Source: Synechococcaceae bacterium WB4_1_0192 (GTDB taxonomy: Bacteria; Cyanobacteriota; Cyanobacteriia; PCC-6307; Cyanobiaceae). Taken from it: DNA of 14,100 nt. The notes beneath the pieces were generated by a model, which searched no databases, had not been told where the DNA came from, and saw only the letters and a list, made by a program, of their open reading frames with translations. Where the stretch lies: NCBI GenBank assembly GCA_009926195.1, contig RFPK01000025.1, positions 1 through 14,100 of the forward strand, written 5' to 3'. Made by a program: the position numbers and the translations under genes. Below are positions 1-6,648 of this stretch, piece after piece (position 1 is the first letter of the stretch; each line of letters opens with the position of its first letter).

Positions 1-152
1 CACCAGCCATGTGCCCTAAAATACCGGTAGACCCATCGGAAATAGTGCATACTTACGAGCAGTTGCCTGCCTCCGATGGCCGCTTGTCTGCGAATGCCCT
101 GGTTGCTCCCTTCTGCACCGATCCATGACCCGCCACACCCCCGGACGACGCC

Positions 153-707
153 ATGACAGCTTCTTTGGTGAAACCCCCCTTGCGCCTGACGCTGCACCCC
201 CAGGATGTTCTGCCAGAAGGAATGAGTTGGAGGCTGCATGAGGGCTACGTGCGCTCCGCAACCTGGGATCCAGATGGCGAAGCGATCGCGCTCGGACTCT
301 GGGGGCCTGGCGATGTGATCAGTTCAGAGGATCCAGTTCTTCATCCCCTTGAGCTGCAATGCCTGACCACCGTTGTGGTGGAGCACATTGAGCTGAGCCC
401 AGGCGATCAGCAGTCCCATTGGCGCCGCGAGCGTCAGATGCTTGCCGAGCTGCATGCGATTCAGCGGATCCGCTCCGGCGAACGACGGCTGCTGGCTCTG
501 CTCCATTGGATCGGTCGATCCTTCGGGCAGGTGAACAGCCATGGCTGCCGGCTATCACTCAGCGAACTCAACCTCACCCATCGCGGCCTGGCTGATCTCT
601 GCGGCCTGACCCGGGTGACGGTGACGAAGACCCTCTCGCGCTTTCGCCAGGAGGGACAGCTCGTGGCCGTGGGCGAGAACGATCTGCTGCTGCCGAAGCG
701 GCCATAA
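153..707 (+). CDS. Crp/Fnr-family transcriptional regulator, CysR-like
   Basis: This is a 184-residue DNA-binding regulator with a C-terminal Crp-type helix-turn-helix at about residues 139-165 (core THRGLADLCGLTRVTVTKTL, with the usual LCGLTRVTVTK recognition helix). The N-terminal half keeps the later strands of a cyclic-nucleotide-like beta-roll (about residues 26-60, with GLWGPGDVI), but the protein is shorter than the ~210-230 residues usual for the family, so the first strands are reduced. No clear cAMP-binding pocket motif is visible. It faces cysA tail to tail, 170 bp away. In Synechococcus elongatus a Crp-family protein, CysR, is encoded inside the sulfate-transport cluster, so a role in sulfur-responsive control is a reasonable inference but is not proved. 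The ATG at 153 is used; no strong ribosome-binding site precedes it. Another Crp-family role remains possible. Confidence 0.85.
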   Translation: MTASLVKPPLRLTLHPQDVLPEGMSWRLHEGYVRSATWDPDGEAIALGLWGPGDVISSEDPVLHPLELQCLTTVVVEHIELSPGDQQSHWRRERQMLAELHAIQRIRSGERRLLALLHWIGRSFGQVNSHGCRLSLSELNLTHRGLADLCGLTRVTVTKTLSRFRQEGQLVAVGENDLLLPKRP

Positions 708-877
708 CCTTCCAGAGACCGCCCAGGTTCCGGTCCCTCGGTGCTGCATCGGGGGGTTCTCGACCTTCGCTCAAGACATGGAGCATGAGCCGAATCGGCA
801 CGGTCAACAGGCCGATGCTCGGTCGGGTTGCTGTACCTGCCATTGAGGACCTGCCACACGGCGATAGGCCCTAGGGC

Positions 878-1885
878 TCAGATCACAAAGTCCGGCACAA
901 AGGTGCGAGATTCACGACTGGTGACATGCAGCGCATCGCCGGGCTGAAGCTCACGGTAATCCATGCGCTCTCGGGGAAGCTGGGCCATGACCACCTCACC
1001 GCTGACCAGGGTGAGTTCGGCCTGAATATCGCGGCCCAGGTGGGTGAGACGGCGCAGCACGGCGGGCACGCTTCCCTCCTGGGGATGGCGATGCAGTTCC
1101 AGGTCGTGGGGGCGGATGAACACATCGCCTCGCTGCTCTGGATTGGGTGCCAGGGGTCCATGCGAGGGCAGGACATTGACGGCTCCGACAAAGCTCATCA
1201 CGAAGGGACTCGCCGGCTGGTCATAGATCTCAGCCGGGGTACCGATCTGTTCGATCCGACCCTGGTTCATGACCACGATCCGGTCTGCGACCTCCATGGC
1301 CTCCTCCTGGTCGTGGGTGACGATCACGGTGGTGACGTGCATTTCGTCGTGAAGATGGCGCAGCCAGGCCCGCAATTCCTTGCGCACCTTGGCGTCGAGG
1401 GCACTGAAGGGTTCATCGAGCAGTAGCACCCGGGGCTGGACCGCCAGTGCCCGGGCCAGGGCGACGCGCTGTCGCTGACCGCCGGAGAGCTGGGAGGGAT
1501 AGCGGTTGCCAAAACCCTGGAGCTGAACCAGCTCGAGAAGTTCATCCACCCGCCGGCGGATCGCCTCGTGCTTCCAACCACGCAGCTCCAGACCGAAGCC
1601 CACGTTCTGGCGCACGGTGCGGTGCTTGAACAAAGCGAAGTGCTGGAAGACGAAGCCGACTTCCCGCTCCTGTACGGATCGGCTGGTGGCCTCTTCACCG
1701 GTGATCCAGATCCGGCCCGAATCCGCCTGCTCAAGCCCGGCAATCAGCCGCAGCAACGTGCTCTTACCGGAACCGGAGGGGCCAAGCAGGGCCACCAATG
1801 AGCCTGTATCGACATCCAGGCTGACGTTGTCGACAGCCCGGAAGGAGCCGAACTCCTTGCAGACGCCCGAAACCCGGATGCCCAT
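878..1885 (-). CDS. cysA: Sulfate/thiosulfate ABC transporter ATP-binding protein CysA
   Basis: This is the ATPase that powers sulfate/thiosulfate import through the CysT-CysW channel on the cytoplasmic face of the membrane. With the chosen start it has 335 residues. Visible motifs are Walker A GPSGSGKST (35-43), Q-loop Gln81, signature LSGGQ (133-137), Walker B LLLDEP (154-159) and H-loop His191. A C-terminal TOBE-like regulatory region of about 95 residues follows. The ATG at 1885 is preferred because GGAG lies 8 nt upstream and the protein then begins directly with the first ABC strand; an in-frame GTG at 1912 would add nine residues. It diverges from cysT, and no other ABC genes lie between them. 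The family also includes molybdate and spermidine/putrescine ATPases, but the adjacent CysT/CysW-type permeases favour sulfate. Confidence 0.93.
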   Translation of the reverse strand: MGIRVSGVCKEFGSFRAVDNVSLDVDTGSLVALLGPSGSGKSTLLRLIAGLEQADSGRIWITGEEATSRSVQEREVGFVFQHFALFKHRTVRQNVGFGLELRGWKHEAIRRRVDELLELVQLQGFGNRYPSQLSGGQRQRVALARALAVQPRVLLLDEPFSALDAKVRKELRAWLRHLHDEMHVTTVIVTHDQEEAMEVADRIVVMNQGRIEQIGTPAEIYDQPASPFVMSFVGAVNVLPSHGPLAPNPEQRGDVFIRPHDLELHRHPQEGSVPAVLRRLTHLGRDIQAELTLVSGEVVMAQLPRERMDYRELQPGDALHVTSRESRTFVPDFVI

Positions 1886-2004
1886 GACGACCACTCCAGC
1901 AGCAATCGCCACACCCTAACCCATTAGCCATTATCCCCACCGGCGTACCGTAGTATAAAGCCACGGGCGGTGATACGGTCCGGCCACCTCATGCCGTGGC
2001 GTCC
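1886..2004. promoter_or_regulatory. Divergent cysA/cysT promoter region
   Basis: The only non-coding stretch between the divergent cysA and cysT genes must hold both promoters. Overlapping -10-like hexamers occur on the two strands: TATAAA at 1954-1959 on the plus strand and TATACT (reverse of 1952-1957) on the minus strand. Neither has a good -35 box at 17 bp. A short dyad, TAC-CGTA-GTA, lies at 1947-1956 and overlaps both -10 candidates. A Crp-family protein could bind such a site, but no full Crp/NtcA consensus is present. The placement of the hexamers is an inference. Confidence 0.4.
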
Positions 2005-2874
2005 ATGACGCAACCAGTCACACCTCGCAGGCGGAGCCTGGCCTGGCCCAGCTGGTTGCAACTCAGCTGGTCGTGGCGGATCACCTGGCTGGTCCTGGCT
2101 CTGGTGCTGTTCCTGCCTCTTGGGGCCCTGGCCCTCAAGGCCGGAGCCGTGGGCCCATCGCAGTTCTGGCAGCTGGCCACCACCCCGGAAGCCCTGGCCA
2201 CGTACCGCATCAGCTTTGGCCTGTCCCTGCTGGCCGCCCTCACCAACGGCGTGTTCGGTGTGGTGATCGCCTGGGCCCTGGTTCGCTGCTCCTTTCCCGG
2301 CCGGAGATTGTTGGATTCGCTGATCGACCTGCCATTCGCTCTGCCCACCGCCGTGGCTGGGCTGGCTCTCGCCGCGATCTACAGCAGCAATGGCTGGCTC
2401 GGGGCTCCACTGCAGGCGATGTTCGGCCTGAAGGTGTCCTTCACCTGGCTGGGGGTGGCGATTGCCATGGTCTTCATCTCCCTGCCCTTCGTGGTGCGCA
2501 GCGTTGAGCCGGTGCTCGAGGCCCTGGACCGCGACCAGGAGGAAGCCGCCTGGTGCCTGGGGGCCACCCCACGCCAGACCCTCACCAAGGTCGTGCTGCC
2601 TCAGCTGATGCCCGCCATCCTCTCGGGCGTGGCCCAGGGATACAGCCGTGCCGTGGGCGAATACGGATCAGTCGTGATGATCTCCTCCAACGTGCCGTTC
2701 AAGGACCTGATCACGCCGACCCTGATCATCCAGAAGCTGGAGGAATACGACTTTGCCTCGGCCACGGTGATCGGCATGGTGATGCTGCTGTTCTCGCTGC
2801 TGAGCCTGCTGGTGATCAACGGCCTGCAGGTGTGGGGTCGACACTGGGAAGCCAATCCGGCCCAGGGCGTCTGA
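2005..2874 (+). CDS. cysT: Sulfate ABC transporter permease CysT (CysU)
   Basis: This is one of the two integral-membrane subunits of the sulfate/thiosulfate importer. The ~289-residue protein shows about six hydrophobic segments, the first near residues 27-47. The cytoplasmic EAA loop that docks on CysA is at about residues 177-207 (EEAAWCLGATPRQT and following VLPQLMPAIL). The CysT-type GEYGSVVMISSN segment follows, with PFKDLITPTLIIQ after it. The start is uncertain: the ATG at 2005 is preferred, while an in-frame GTG at 1996 would add three residues, and neither has a clear ribosome-binding site. It is followed after 79 bp by cysW on the same strand, so the two are probably cotranscribed. 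Molybdate permeases are shorter and usually single, so a CysT/CysW pair is the better reading. Confidence 0.92.
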   Translation: MTQPVTPRRRSLAWPSWLQLSWSWRITWLVLALVLFLPLGALALKAGAVGPSQFWQLATTPEALATYRISFGLSLLAALTNGVFGVVIAWALVRCSFPGRRLLDSLIDLPFALPTAVAGLALAAIYSSNGWLGAPLQAMFGLKVSFTWLGVAIAMVFISLPFVVRSVEPVLEALDRDQEEAAWCLGATPRQTLTKVVLPQLMPAILSGVAQGYSRAVGEYGSVVMISSNVPFKDLITPTLIIQKLEEYDFASATVIGMVMLLFSLLSLLVINGLQVWGRHWEANPAQGV

Positions 2875-2953
2875 GCAACAGACGCTGATCGTTCCGCTTC
2901 GGCTGCCACTGCCCTTCCGTTTCCGCTCTCTGCCGTTGCCTCCGCTGCCTGCC

Positions 2954-3814
2954 ATGCCGCACACCCTGCAATCACGGCTCAAGGCCATTCCCCGGCCCTC
3001 GGCTGCACTGATCATCCCGCTGATCGCTGGCCTCTATGTGGGGGTGATCATCCTGCTGCCCGCCCTGGAGGTCGTGGCCGGTGCTTTTGCCAAGGGGATC
3101 GGCCCCCTGGTGCAGAACCTGGGCTCGGAAGAACTGCGCTCAGCGATTCTGTTGACGCTCCGCTGCACCTTGATCGCTGTTCCGGTCAACACGATCTTCG
3201 GCCTGGCGGCGGCCACGGCCATCGCCCGGAGGCAATTCCCCGGCAAGGCGCTGCTGCTCAGCGTGATCGACCTGCCATTCTCGATCTCACCAGTGGTCGT
3301 GGGGCTGATGCTGGTGCTGCTCTACAGCCCTACCAATGGCTTGCTGGGCGGGATCGTCAGCGGCCTGGGCTGGAAGATCATCTTCTCCTGGCCAGGGATG
3401 GCCATGGCCACGATCATCGTCACCTTTCCCTTCATGGCCCGCGAGGTGATTCCCCTGCTGGAGGAGGAGGGCTGGGATCAGGAGGAAGCAGCCCGTACCC
3501 TTGGCGCCAGCAATTGGCAGGTGTTCTGGAAAGTGACCCTGCCTTCAGTCCGTTGGGCCGTGGTCTATGGCCTGATCCTCACCACGGCCAGGGCCCTGGG
3601 TGAATTCGGGGCCGTGGCCGTGGTCAGCGGCAACATCGCCGGCCAGACCCAGACCCTACCCCTGTTTGTCGAAGACGCCTACAAGCAGTACGACACCGAA
3701 CTTGCCTACGGCGCTGCACTGGTGCTGGGGGGCGTGGGTCTGGTCTCGCTGCTGCTGAAGCTGGCGGTGGAGCAACTGCTCGGTGGAGCGAAGGAGAGCC
3801 ATCCAACGAGCTGA
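2954..3814 (+). CDS. cysW: Sulfate ABC transporter permease CysW
   Basis: This is the second membrane subunit of the sulfate/thiosulfate importer, 286 residues, with about six transmembrane segments. The EAA loop that contacts CysA starts near residue 176 (EEAARTLGASNWQVFWKVTL). The following GEFGAVAVVSGNIAGQTQTL segment is typical of CysW and distinguishes it from CysT, and the downstream LPLFVEDAYKQYD is also CysW-like. The ATG at 2954 is used; an in-frame TTG at 2936 is less likely. It lies 79 bp behind cysT on the same strand. The sulfate-binding protein gene (sbpA) that some cyanobacterial clusters carry is not found within the window, so the periplasmic receptor must be encoded elsewhere. 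Confidence 0.92.
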   Translation: MPHTLQSRLKAIPRPSAALIIPLIAGLYVGVIILLPALEVVAGAFAKGIGPLVQNLGSEELRSAILLTLRCTLIAVPVNTIFGLAAATAIARRQFPGKALLLSVIDLPFSISPVVVGLMLVLLYSPTNGLLGGIVSGLGWKIIFSWPGMAMATIIVTFPFMAREVIPLLEEEGWDQEEAARTLGASNWQVFWKVTLPSVRWAVVYGLILTTARALGEFGAVAVVSGNIAGQTQTLPLFVEDAYKQYDTELAYGAALVLGGVGLVSLLLKLAVEQLLGGAKESHPTS

Positions 3815-4225
3815 GCAGGACCTGGAAGCTCCACCAGGACAGAGCCACCGCCAGAGGTGAAGCTCGGTTCATGAACTCCGGTTGCCGGCGGTGAAGAGAG
3901 GTGTCGATCCGGGCGGCCTGATTGCTGATCCCTTCCGTCCGCCCCATCGTGGTGGCAACGGGATTCGGAGGCTCCATTGATGGACGACACCCCCCCTGAG
4001 CAGCAGCGAGGAGCGCGCTGACGATCCGGCCCCTGCTCCAACACTCTCGACGGATCTCTGACGTTCCCGGCGTGAAGCCTTCGCCGTCTACTTCACCGTC
4101 CACTGCACCGTTCACGGCACTCTTCCGGAGTTCAGCCTCAGGTGCCCCGGACCGAGCGGAACGTCCCACTAGTCACCTGGCCCCAGGTGCCAGCGCCGGC
4201 AGCTCCGACCCACAACTCAAACCAC

Positions 4226-4249
4226 GGTGGGATCGATGACGATCCCGCC
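4226..4249. other. Strong hairpin in intergenic region
   Basis: An inverted repeat forms a 10-bp stem with an ATGA loop: GGGATCG at 4229-4235 pairs with CGATCCC at 4240-4246, extended by a T-G wobble and a GG/CC pair. No T-run follows on either strand, so it is not a standard intrinsic terminator. It could belong to the 3' untranslated region of cysW or to a small structured RNA that ends at the hairpin at 4325-4355. Function is unknown. Confidence 0.4.
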
Positions 4250-4324
4250 ATCAGACACGGCTCTTGCCACGCAACACCACCGCACAGGGCGTTACCGCCA
4301 ACAGGCGCTCCGCCGCTGAGCAGG

Positions 4325-4355
4325 CAAAGACCCGGGGCTCACGCTCCGGGCTTTG
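4325..4355. terminator. Probable bidirectional terminator between cysW side and hsp20
   Basis: A symmetric inverted repeat: CAAAG, CCCGG and GC on the left pair with GC, CCGGG and CTTTG on the right around a four-base loop (TCAC on the plus strand, GTGA, a GNRA-type loop, on the minus strand). The two interruptions are a single-base bulge (A4330) and one G/T mismatch position. The plus-strand copy is followed by TTAT. It lies about 60 bp beyond the hsp20 stop and can serve that gene on the minus strand, or plus-strand transcripts from the cysW side. Confidence 0.65.
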
Positions 4356-4415
4356 TTATGGGAGAGCCAGGGACTCACTCCGGAACGGCGTCGATGGCCC
4401 GCAGCGGGGATCGCC

Positions 4416-4853
4416 TCAACCCTGCACCTGGACCGTGACACTGCTGACGGTGTTCGCCTTGGGCAGCGTGACGGTGAGCAGCCCATCGCGGTAGACGGCC
4501 TGCAGACGCTCGCGCTCAATCGGCTGGGCGAAGCGGAAGCTGCGGCTCCAGGTGCCGTAGCGGAATTCGCTCAGCAGCGGTGCCGGGGCCGCAGGGCTCG
4601 CCTCAGCCACAGCTGGATCGCTGAGCTGAGCGCGGTGACGGCGCTCAGCGCTGATCAGCAGGGTCCGGTCGGTGGCCTTGACCTCAATGGCATCGCGGTC
4701 GACGCCGGGAAGCTCAAGCACAACGGCATAGGCCTCAGCGCTTTCATGCACCTCGGCGGCGGGAACCCGCTCGGCGGTCTGCAGCTGCTGGCTGAGCTGC
4801 TGTTCGAGGCGATCAAACAGATCAAAGGCGGTGGAAGAACGCAGGCTGCGCAT
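4416..4853 (-). CDS. Small heat-shock protein, Hsp20/alpha-crystallin family
   Basis: This is a 145-residue ATP-independent holdase chaperone of the Hsp20 family, expected to form oligomers in the cytoplasm that hold unfolding proteins and, in cyanobacteria, to protect membranes and phycobilisomes. The alpha-crystallin domain spans about residues 34-142: it opens with EVHESAEAYAVVLELPGVDR, contains the IEVKATDRTLLISAERR strand pair, and closes with the YRDGLLTVTLPKA motif near residues 121-133. The central loop (about 76-95) is rich in Ala and Pro and longer than usual. The N-terminal arm is short (FDLFDRLEQQLSQQL). The ATG at 4853 is chosen because upstream in-frame sequence is non-homologous and of poor composition. 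No CIRCE operator was seen upstream. A probable terminator lies downstream at 4325-4355. Confidence 0.92.
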   Translation of the reverse strand: MRSLRSSTAFDLFDRLEQQLSQQLQTAERVPAAEVHESAEAYAVVLELPGVDRDAIEVKATDRTLLISAERRHRAQLSDPAVAEASPAAPAPLLSEFRYGTWSRSFRFAQPIERERLQAVYRDGLLTVTLPKANTVSSVTVQVQG

Positions 4854-4957
4854 GGTTTTGATGGCGGAGGATGACGGGGCGAGGAAGGCGTGAACAACGC
4901 CGCTCGGTCCCGATGCGCCAACTGTCGCCGCGACGCCACGGGCAGGGGATGGGATGA

Positions 4958-5011
4958 GCCGAACCGGATGTTTCGGCCCTCCACACCGCTGGGCGGTGGA
5001 CCGAACCGGAT
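4958..5011. repeat. 11-bp direct repeat with two hairpins upstream of hsp20
   Basis: CCGAACCGGAT occurs twice in the divergent spacer, at 4959-4969 and 5001-5011. The first copy is inside a hairpin (GCCGAA at 4958-4963 with TTCGGC at 4972-4977). Between the copies is a second hairpin, CACCGC at 4984-4989 with GCGGTG at 4993-4998. The element sits between hsp20 (minus strand) and the small membrane-protein gene at 5069. It could be an operator or leader structure, or chance in GC-rich DNA. Confidence 0.4.
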
Positions 5012-5068
5012 CAACCGGAGAACCGACAATGCAGCCAGGTCCGCACCGCGGGCACCACAACGGGTGTG

Positions 5069-5302
5069 ATGAAACGAGAGCAACCGGCACAGACCCATCA
5101 GCCGCAACTGGAGGACGACGCACCGCTGGAGGACCGCGGCCGTGGACTGGGATTGCGTCTCTTGGCACTGTTGGGTGCCCTGTCGTTCGTGATGCTCGGG
5201 CTCAGCAGCCTGGCGCCGCTGCTCTATCCGGTGACAACTCCAGAGACCACTCCAGAGCCCACACCGGCACCCAGGAATCAACAGCAGGCACCCGTCAGCT
5301 GA
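5069..5302 (+). CDS. Small single-helix membrane protein of unknown function
   Basis: I do not recognise this 77-residue protein. It has a polar, acidic N-terminus (about residues 1-25), one hydrophobic segment at about residues 28-53 (LRLLALLGALSFVMLGLSSL and neighbours), and a Pro/Thr-rich tail with PETTPEPTPAP. That layout fits a small inner-membrane protein with a short cytoplasmic N-terminus and a proline-rich extramembrane tail. The ATG at 5069 is preferred over the GTG directly before it, and no clear ribosome-binding site is visible. It diverges from hsp20 with about 215 bp between them and converges on the cyAbrB gene. Codon use resembles that of its neighbours, and the charge and hydrophobicity pattern argue that it is real. 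Confidence 0.65.
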   Translation: MKREQPAQTHQPQLEDDAPLEDRGRGLGLRLLALLGALSFVMLGLSSLAPLLYPVTTPETTPEPTPAPRNQQQAPVS

Positions 5303-5355
5303 GAGGGTGAGCTGAAGGGGTGGTTGAAAGCAGCCGCCGCAGACTGCAACAGACA

Positions 5356-5376
5356 GCCCCTGCCAGTGGCAGGGGC
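5356..5376 (-). terminator. Terminator of the cyAbrB gene
   Basis: A perfect inverted repeat, GCCCCTGCC and GGCAGGGGC around a three-base loop, begins 10 bp beyond the cyAbrB stop codon on the minus strand. On that strand it is followed by TGTCTGTTG, a weak T-rich stretch. It also lies about 50 bp past the plus-strand small-protein gene and could stop transcription from both sides. Confidence 0.7.
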
Positions 5377-5386
5377 ACCTGAAGGA

Positions 5387-5761
5387 TCAGTCCTCCTCGC
5401 CTCCAACGGCTCCAGCGGGGATCAGCTGGATCTGTTTGCGACCGATCTTGATTTCGAACTCGTCGCCGGGCTTGAGATCGAGCATGGCGGTGTAGGCCTT
5501 GCCCACAAGCAGGTTGCCATTGCCCTGCACGGTGGCGACGTAGCTCAGCTTGCGACCGCCTTTGCCACGGCCCTTGACACCGGCATCAGTACCGAGGCTG
5601 ACACCCTTGGCATCGAGCAGGGCCTCGTAGAAAGCGGTGAAATTCAGGCGCTCGCTTCCGTCCTTCTTGGCACTCACGTAGCCGCAACTGCGGACCAGAT
5701 CGGATTTGGAGGCGTCACCCAGCTCCTTGACTTTGGCCAGGAGTTCAGAACCAGTCAGCAT
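5387..5761 (-). CDS. cyAbrB-family transcriptional regulator
   Basis: This is a 124-residue DNA-binding protein of the cyanobacteria-specific cyAbrB family, whose members act as broad transcriptional regulators of carbon/nitrogen metabolism and are found in nearly all cyanobacteria. The N-terminal part (about 2-55: LTGSELLAKVKELGDASKSD, then CGYVSAKKDGSERLNFTAFY) is the family's conserved helical region. Unlike classical AbrB, the swapped-hairpin beta domain is C-terminal, about residues 70-116 (LSYVATVQGNGNLLVGKAYT, PGDEFEIKIGRKQIQLIP). The linker contains a basic stretch, GVKGRGKGGRK. The ATG at 5761 matches the usual family start; in-frame ATGs at 5779 and 5788 would add short N-terminal extensions. 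The sequence resembles the cyAbrB1 branch, but I cannot separate the branches with certainty. Confidence 0.9.
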   Translation of the reverse strand: MLTGSELLAKVKELGDASKSDLVRSCGYVSAKKDGSERLNFTAFYEALLDAKGVSLGTDAGVKGRGKGGRKLSYVATVQGNGNLLVGKAYTAMLDLKPGDEFEIKIGRKQIQLIPAGAVGGEED

Positions 5762-5971
5762 GGAAATGATGCGGGGCATCTCCAACATAGTGCGCTGAGC
5801 GCGAGGTAGCCAGTCACAGATCTGGTTGCAGCTGCATGGACAGAACACACCCCTGGCGATGCTGGACAAGCTGGGCATACGCCGAGCTGGTGTCAAGACA
5901 GCTTACGGAAAACCAAAGAGGCAGGCAGTGACAAGCAGAGGTTTTACACTGGCAGAAGGAATAGAATCCAC

Positions 5972-6469
5972 ATGGCTCTGCTTGATCAGGACACATACGT
6001 TGCCGAACGGGTCGAGGGGCAACTGAAATGGCTCAGTCGGGCCAGCAAGGTCAACAAACAGGCCTTCCTGCGCCTGCGCATGGTGGAGATCCTGCTGGGC
6101 ACCTCGATCACCGTCTTCAGTCCCTACGCCGGGAAATTCGCATGGGGTGCGGTGGCGATCGCCATGGCCGGGGGCGGCATTGCGGTGGCCAGTTCCGTGC
6201 TGGCACTGAACCGGAACCAGGAGAACTGGGTGCGGTATCGCAGCCTCAGCGAAGCACTGAAACACGAGAAGTACCTCTACATGACCGGCACCGCTCCCTA
6301 CGCGGACCCTGACAAGGGCTTCGGCGCTTTCGTGAGCACCGTTGAAGCACTGATGCTGGAAGAGCAGTCCGGCTGGGCCAAGATGGCCGCCCAGGACACC
6401 AGTGGTACCAGCGCCACCACCAGCCCCAGCCCCAGCGTGGCAGTGAAACAGGAGATCAACCAGCGCTGA
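5972..6469 (+). CDS. DUF4231 (SLATT-like) two-helix membrane protein
   Basis: This 165-residue protein fits the DUF4231 family. It has a helical N-terminus, two adjacent transmembrane helices (about residues 37-52 and 57-79, the second GAVAIAMAGGGIAVASSVLA) and the hallmark NWVRYRSLSEALKHEKYLY segment at 85-103, followed by an FVSTVEALMLEE helix and a disordered Ser/Thr/Pro tail. The SLATT-type 2TM fold is found both in ordinary bacterial membrane proteins and as pore-forming effectors of nucleotide-signal defence systems; nothing here shows such a partner enzyme. AAGGA lies 11 nt before the ATG. The gene diverges from cyAbrB (210 bp between them) and is followed 179 bp later by the channel-protein operon. 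Its role is unknown. Confidence 0.85.
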   Translation: MALLDQDTYVAERVEGQLKWLSRASKVNKQAFLRLRMVEILLGTSITVFSPYAGKFAWGAVAIAMAGGGIAVASSVLALNRNQENWVRYRSLSEALKHEKYLYMTGTAPYADPDKGFGAFVSTVEALMLEEQSGWAKMAAQDTSGTSATTSPSPSVAVKQEINQR

Positions 6470-6555
6470 ATGACGCGATCCAGCACAGCGACTGGTGCAG
6501 GCGGGGCAACTGGATCACCAGAGCGCTGCCGCTGGCAGGCCTGACCCTCAGACCC

Positions 6556-6586
6556 GCCGGATTGATCTGGATGAGCCGGCCTTTTC
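6556..6586 (+). terminator. Possible weak terminator after the DUF4231 gene
   Basis: GCCGG at 6556-6560 can pair with CCGGC at 6576-6580, and CTTTTCCCC follows. The stem is only 5 bp and the loop is 15 nt, so the structure is weak. If real, it would separate the DUF4231 gene from the operon that starts at 6649. Confidence 0.25.
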
Positions 6587-6648
6587 CCCTGTGCCATAAC
6601 CGAGACAGGACGGCAGATCGGATCCGATGAGCAGCCGTCCACTCCGCC

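Larger units (their letters stand above)
3815..4415. other. Gene-free intergenic region between cysW and hsp20
   Basis: About 600 bp separate the end of cysW from the end of the convergent hsp20 gene. The open frames here have no recognisable protein features, biased residue composition and no plausible ribosome-binding sites, so I call no gene. The region contains a 10-bp-stem hairpin at 4226-4249 and a long hairpin at 4325-4355, entered separately. It may be decayed sequence, or it may carry a small RNA or the 3' untranslated region of cysW. The left part (3815-4200) shows nothing further that I can support. Confidence 0.5.

Noticed and set aside
871..880. Palindrome beside the cysA stop as a terminator
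   Set aside because: The sequence around GCCCTAGGGC is a perfect palindrome without a loop and has no T-run, so it cannot form a standard terminator hairpin.
4142..4438. 98-residue plus-strand open frame in the spacer before hsp20
   Set aside because: Composition is Pro/His/Arg-rich and low-complexity, no ribosome-binding site is visible, and it runs through the terminator hairpin and into the end of hsp20.
4854..5168. N-terminal extension of hsp20 to a 250-residue protein
   Set aside because: The extension has no Hsp20 features and overlaps the start of the gene at 5069; the usual family start lies at 4853.
5891..5967. Promoter hexamers between cyAbrB and the DUF4231 gene
   Set aside because: A TTGACA-like box on the minus strand (5891-5896) and TAGAAT on the plus strand (5962-5967) each lack a partner at proper spacing, so no promoter is called.
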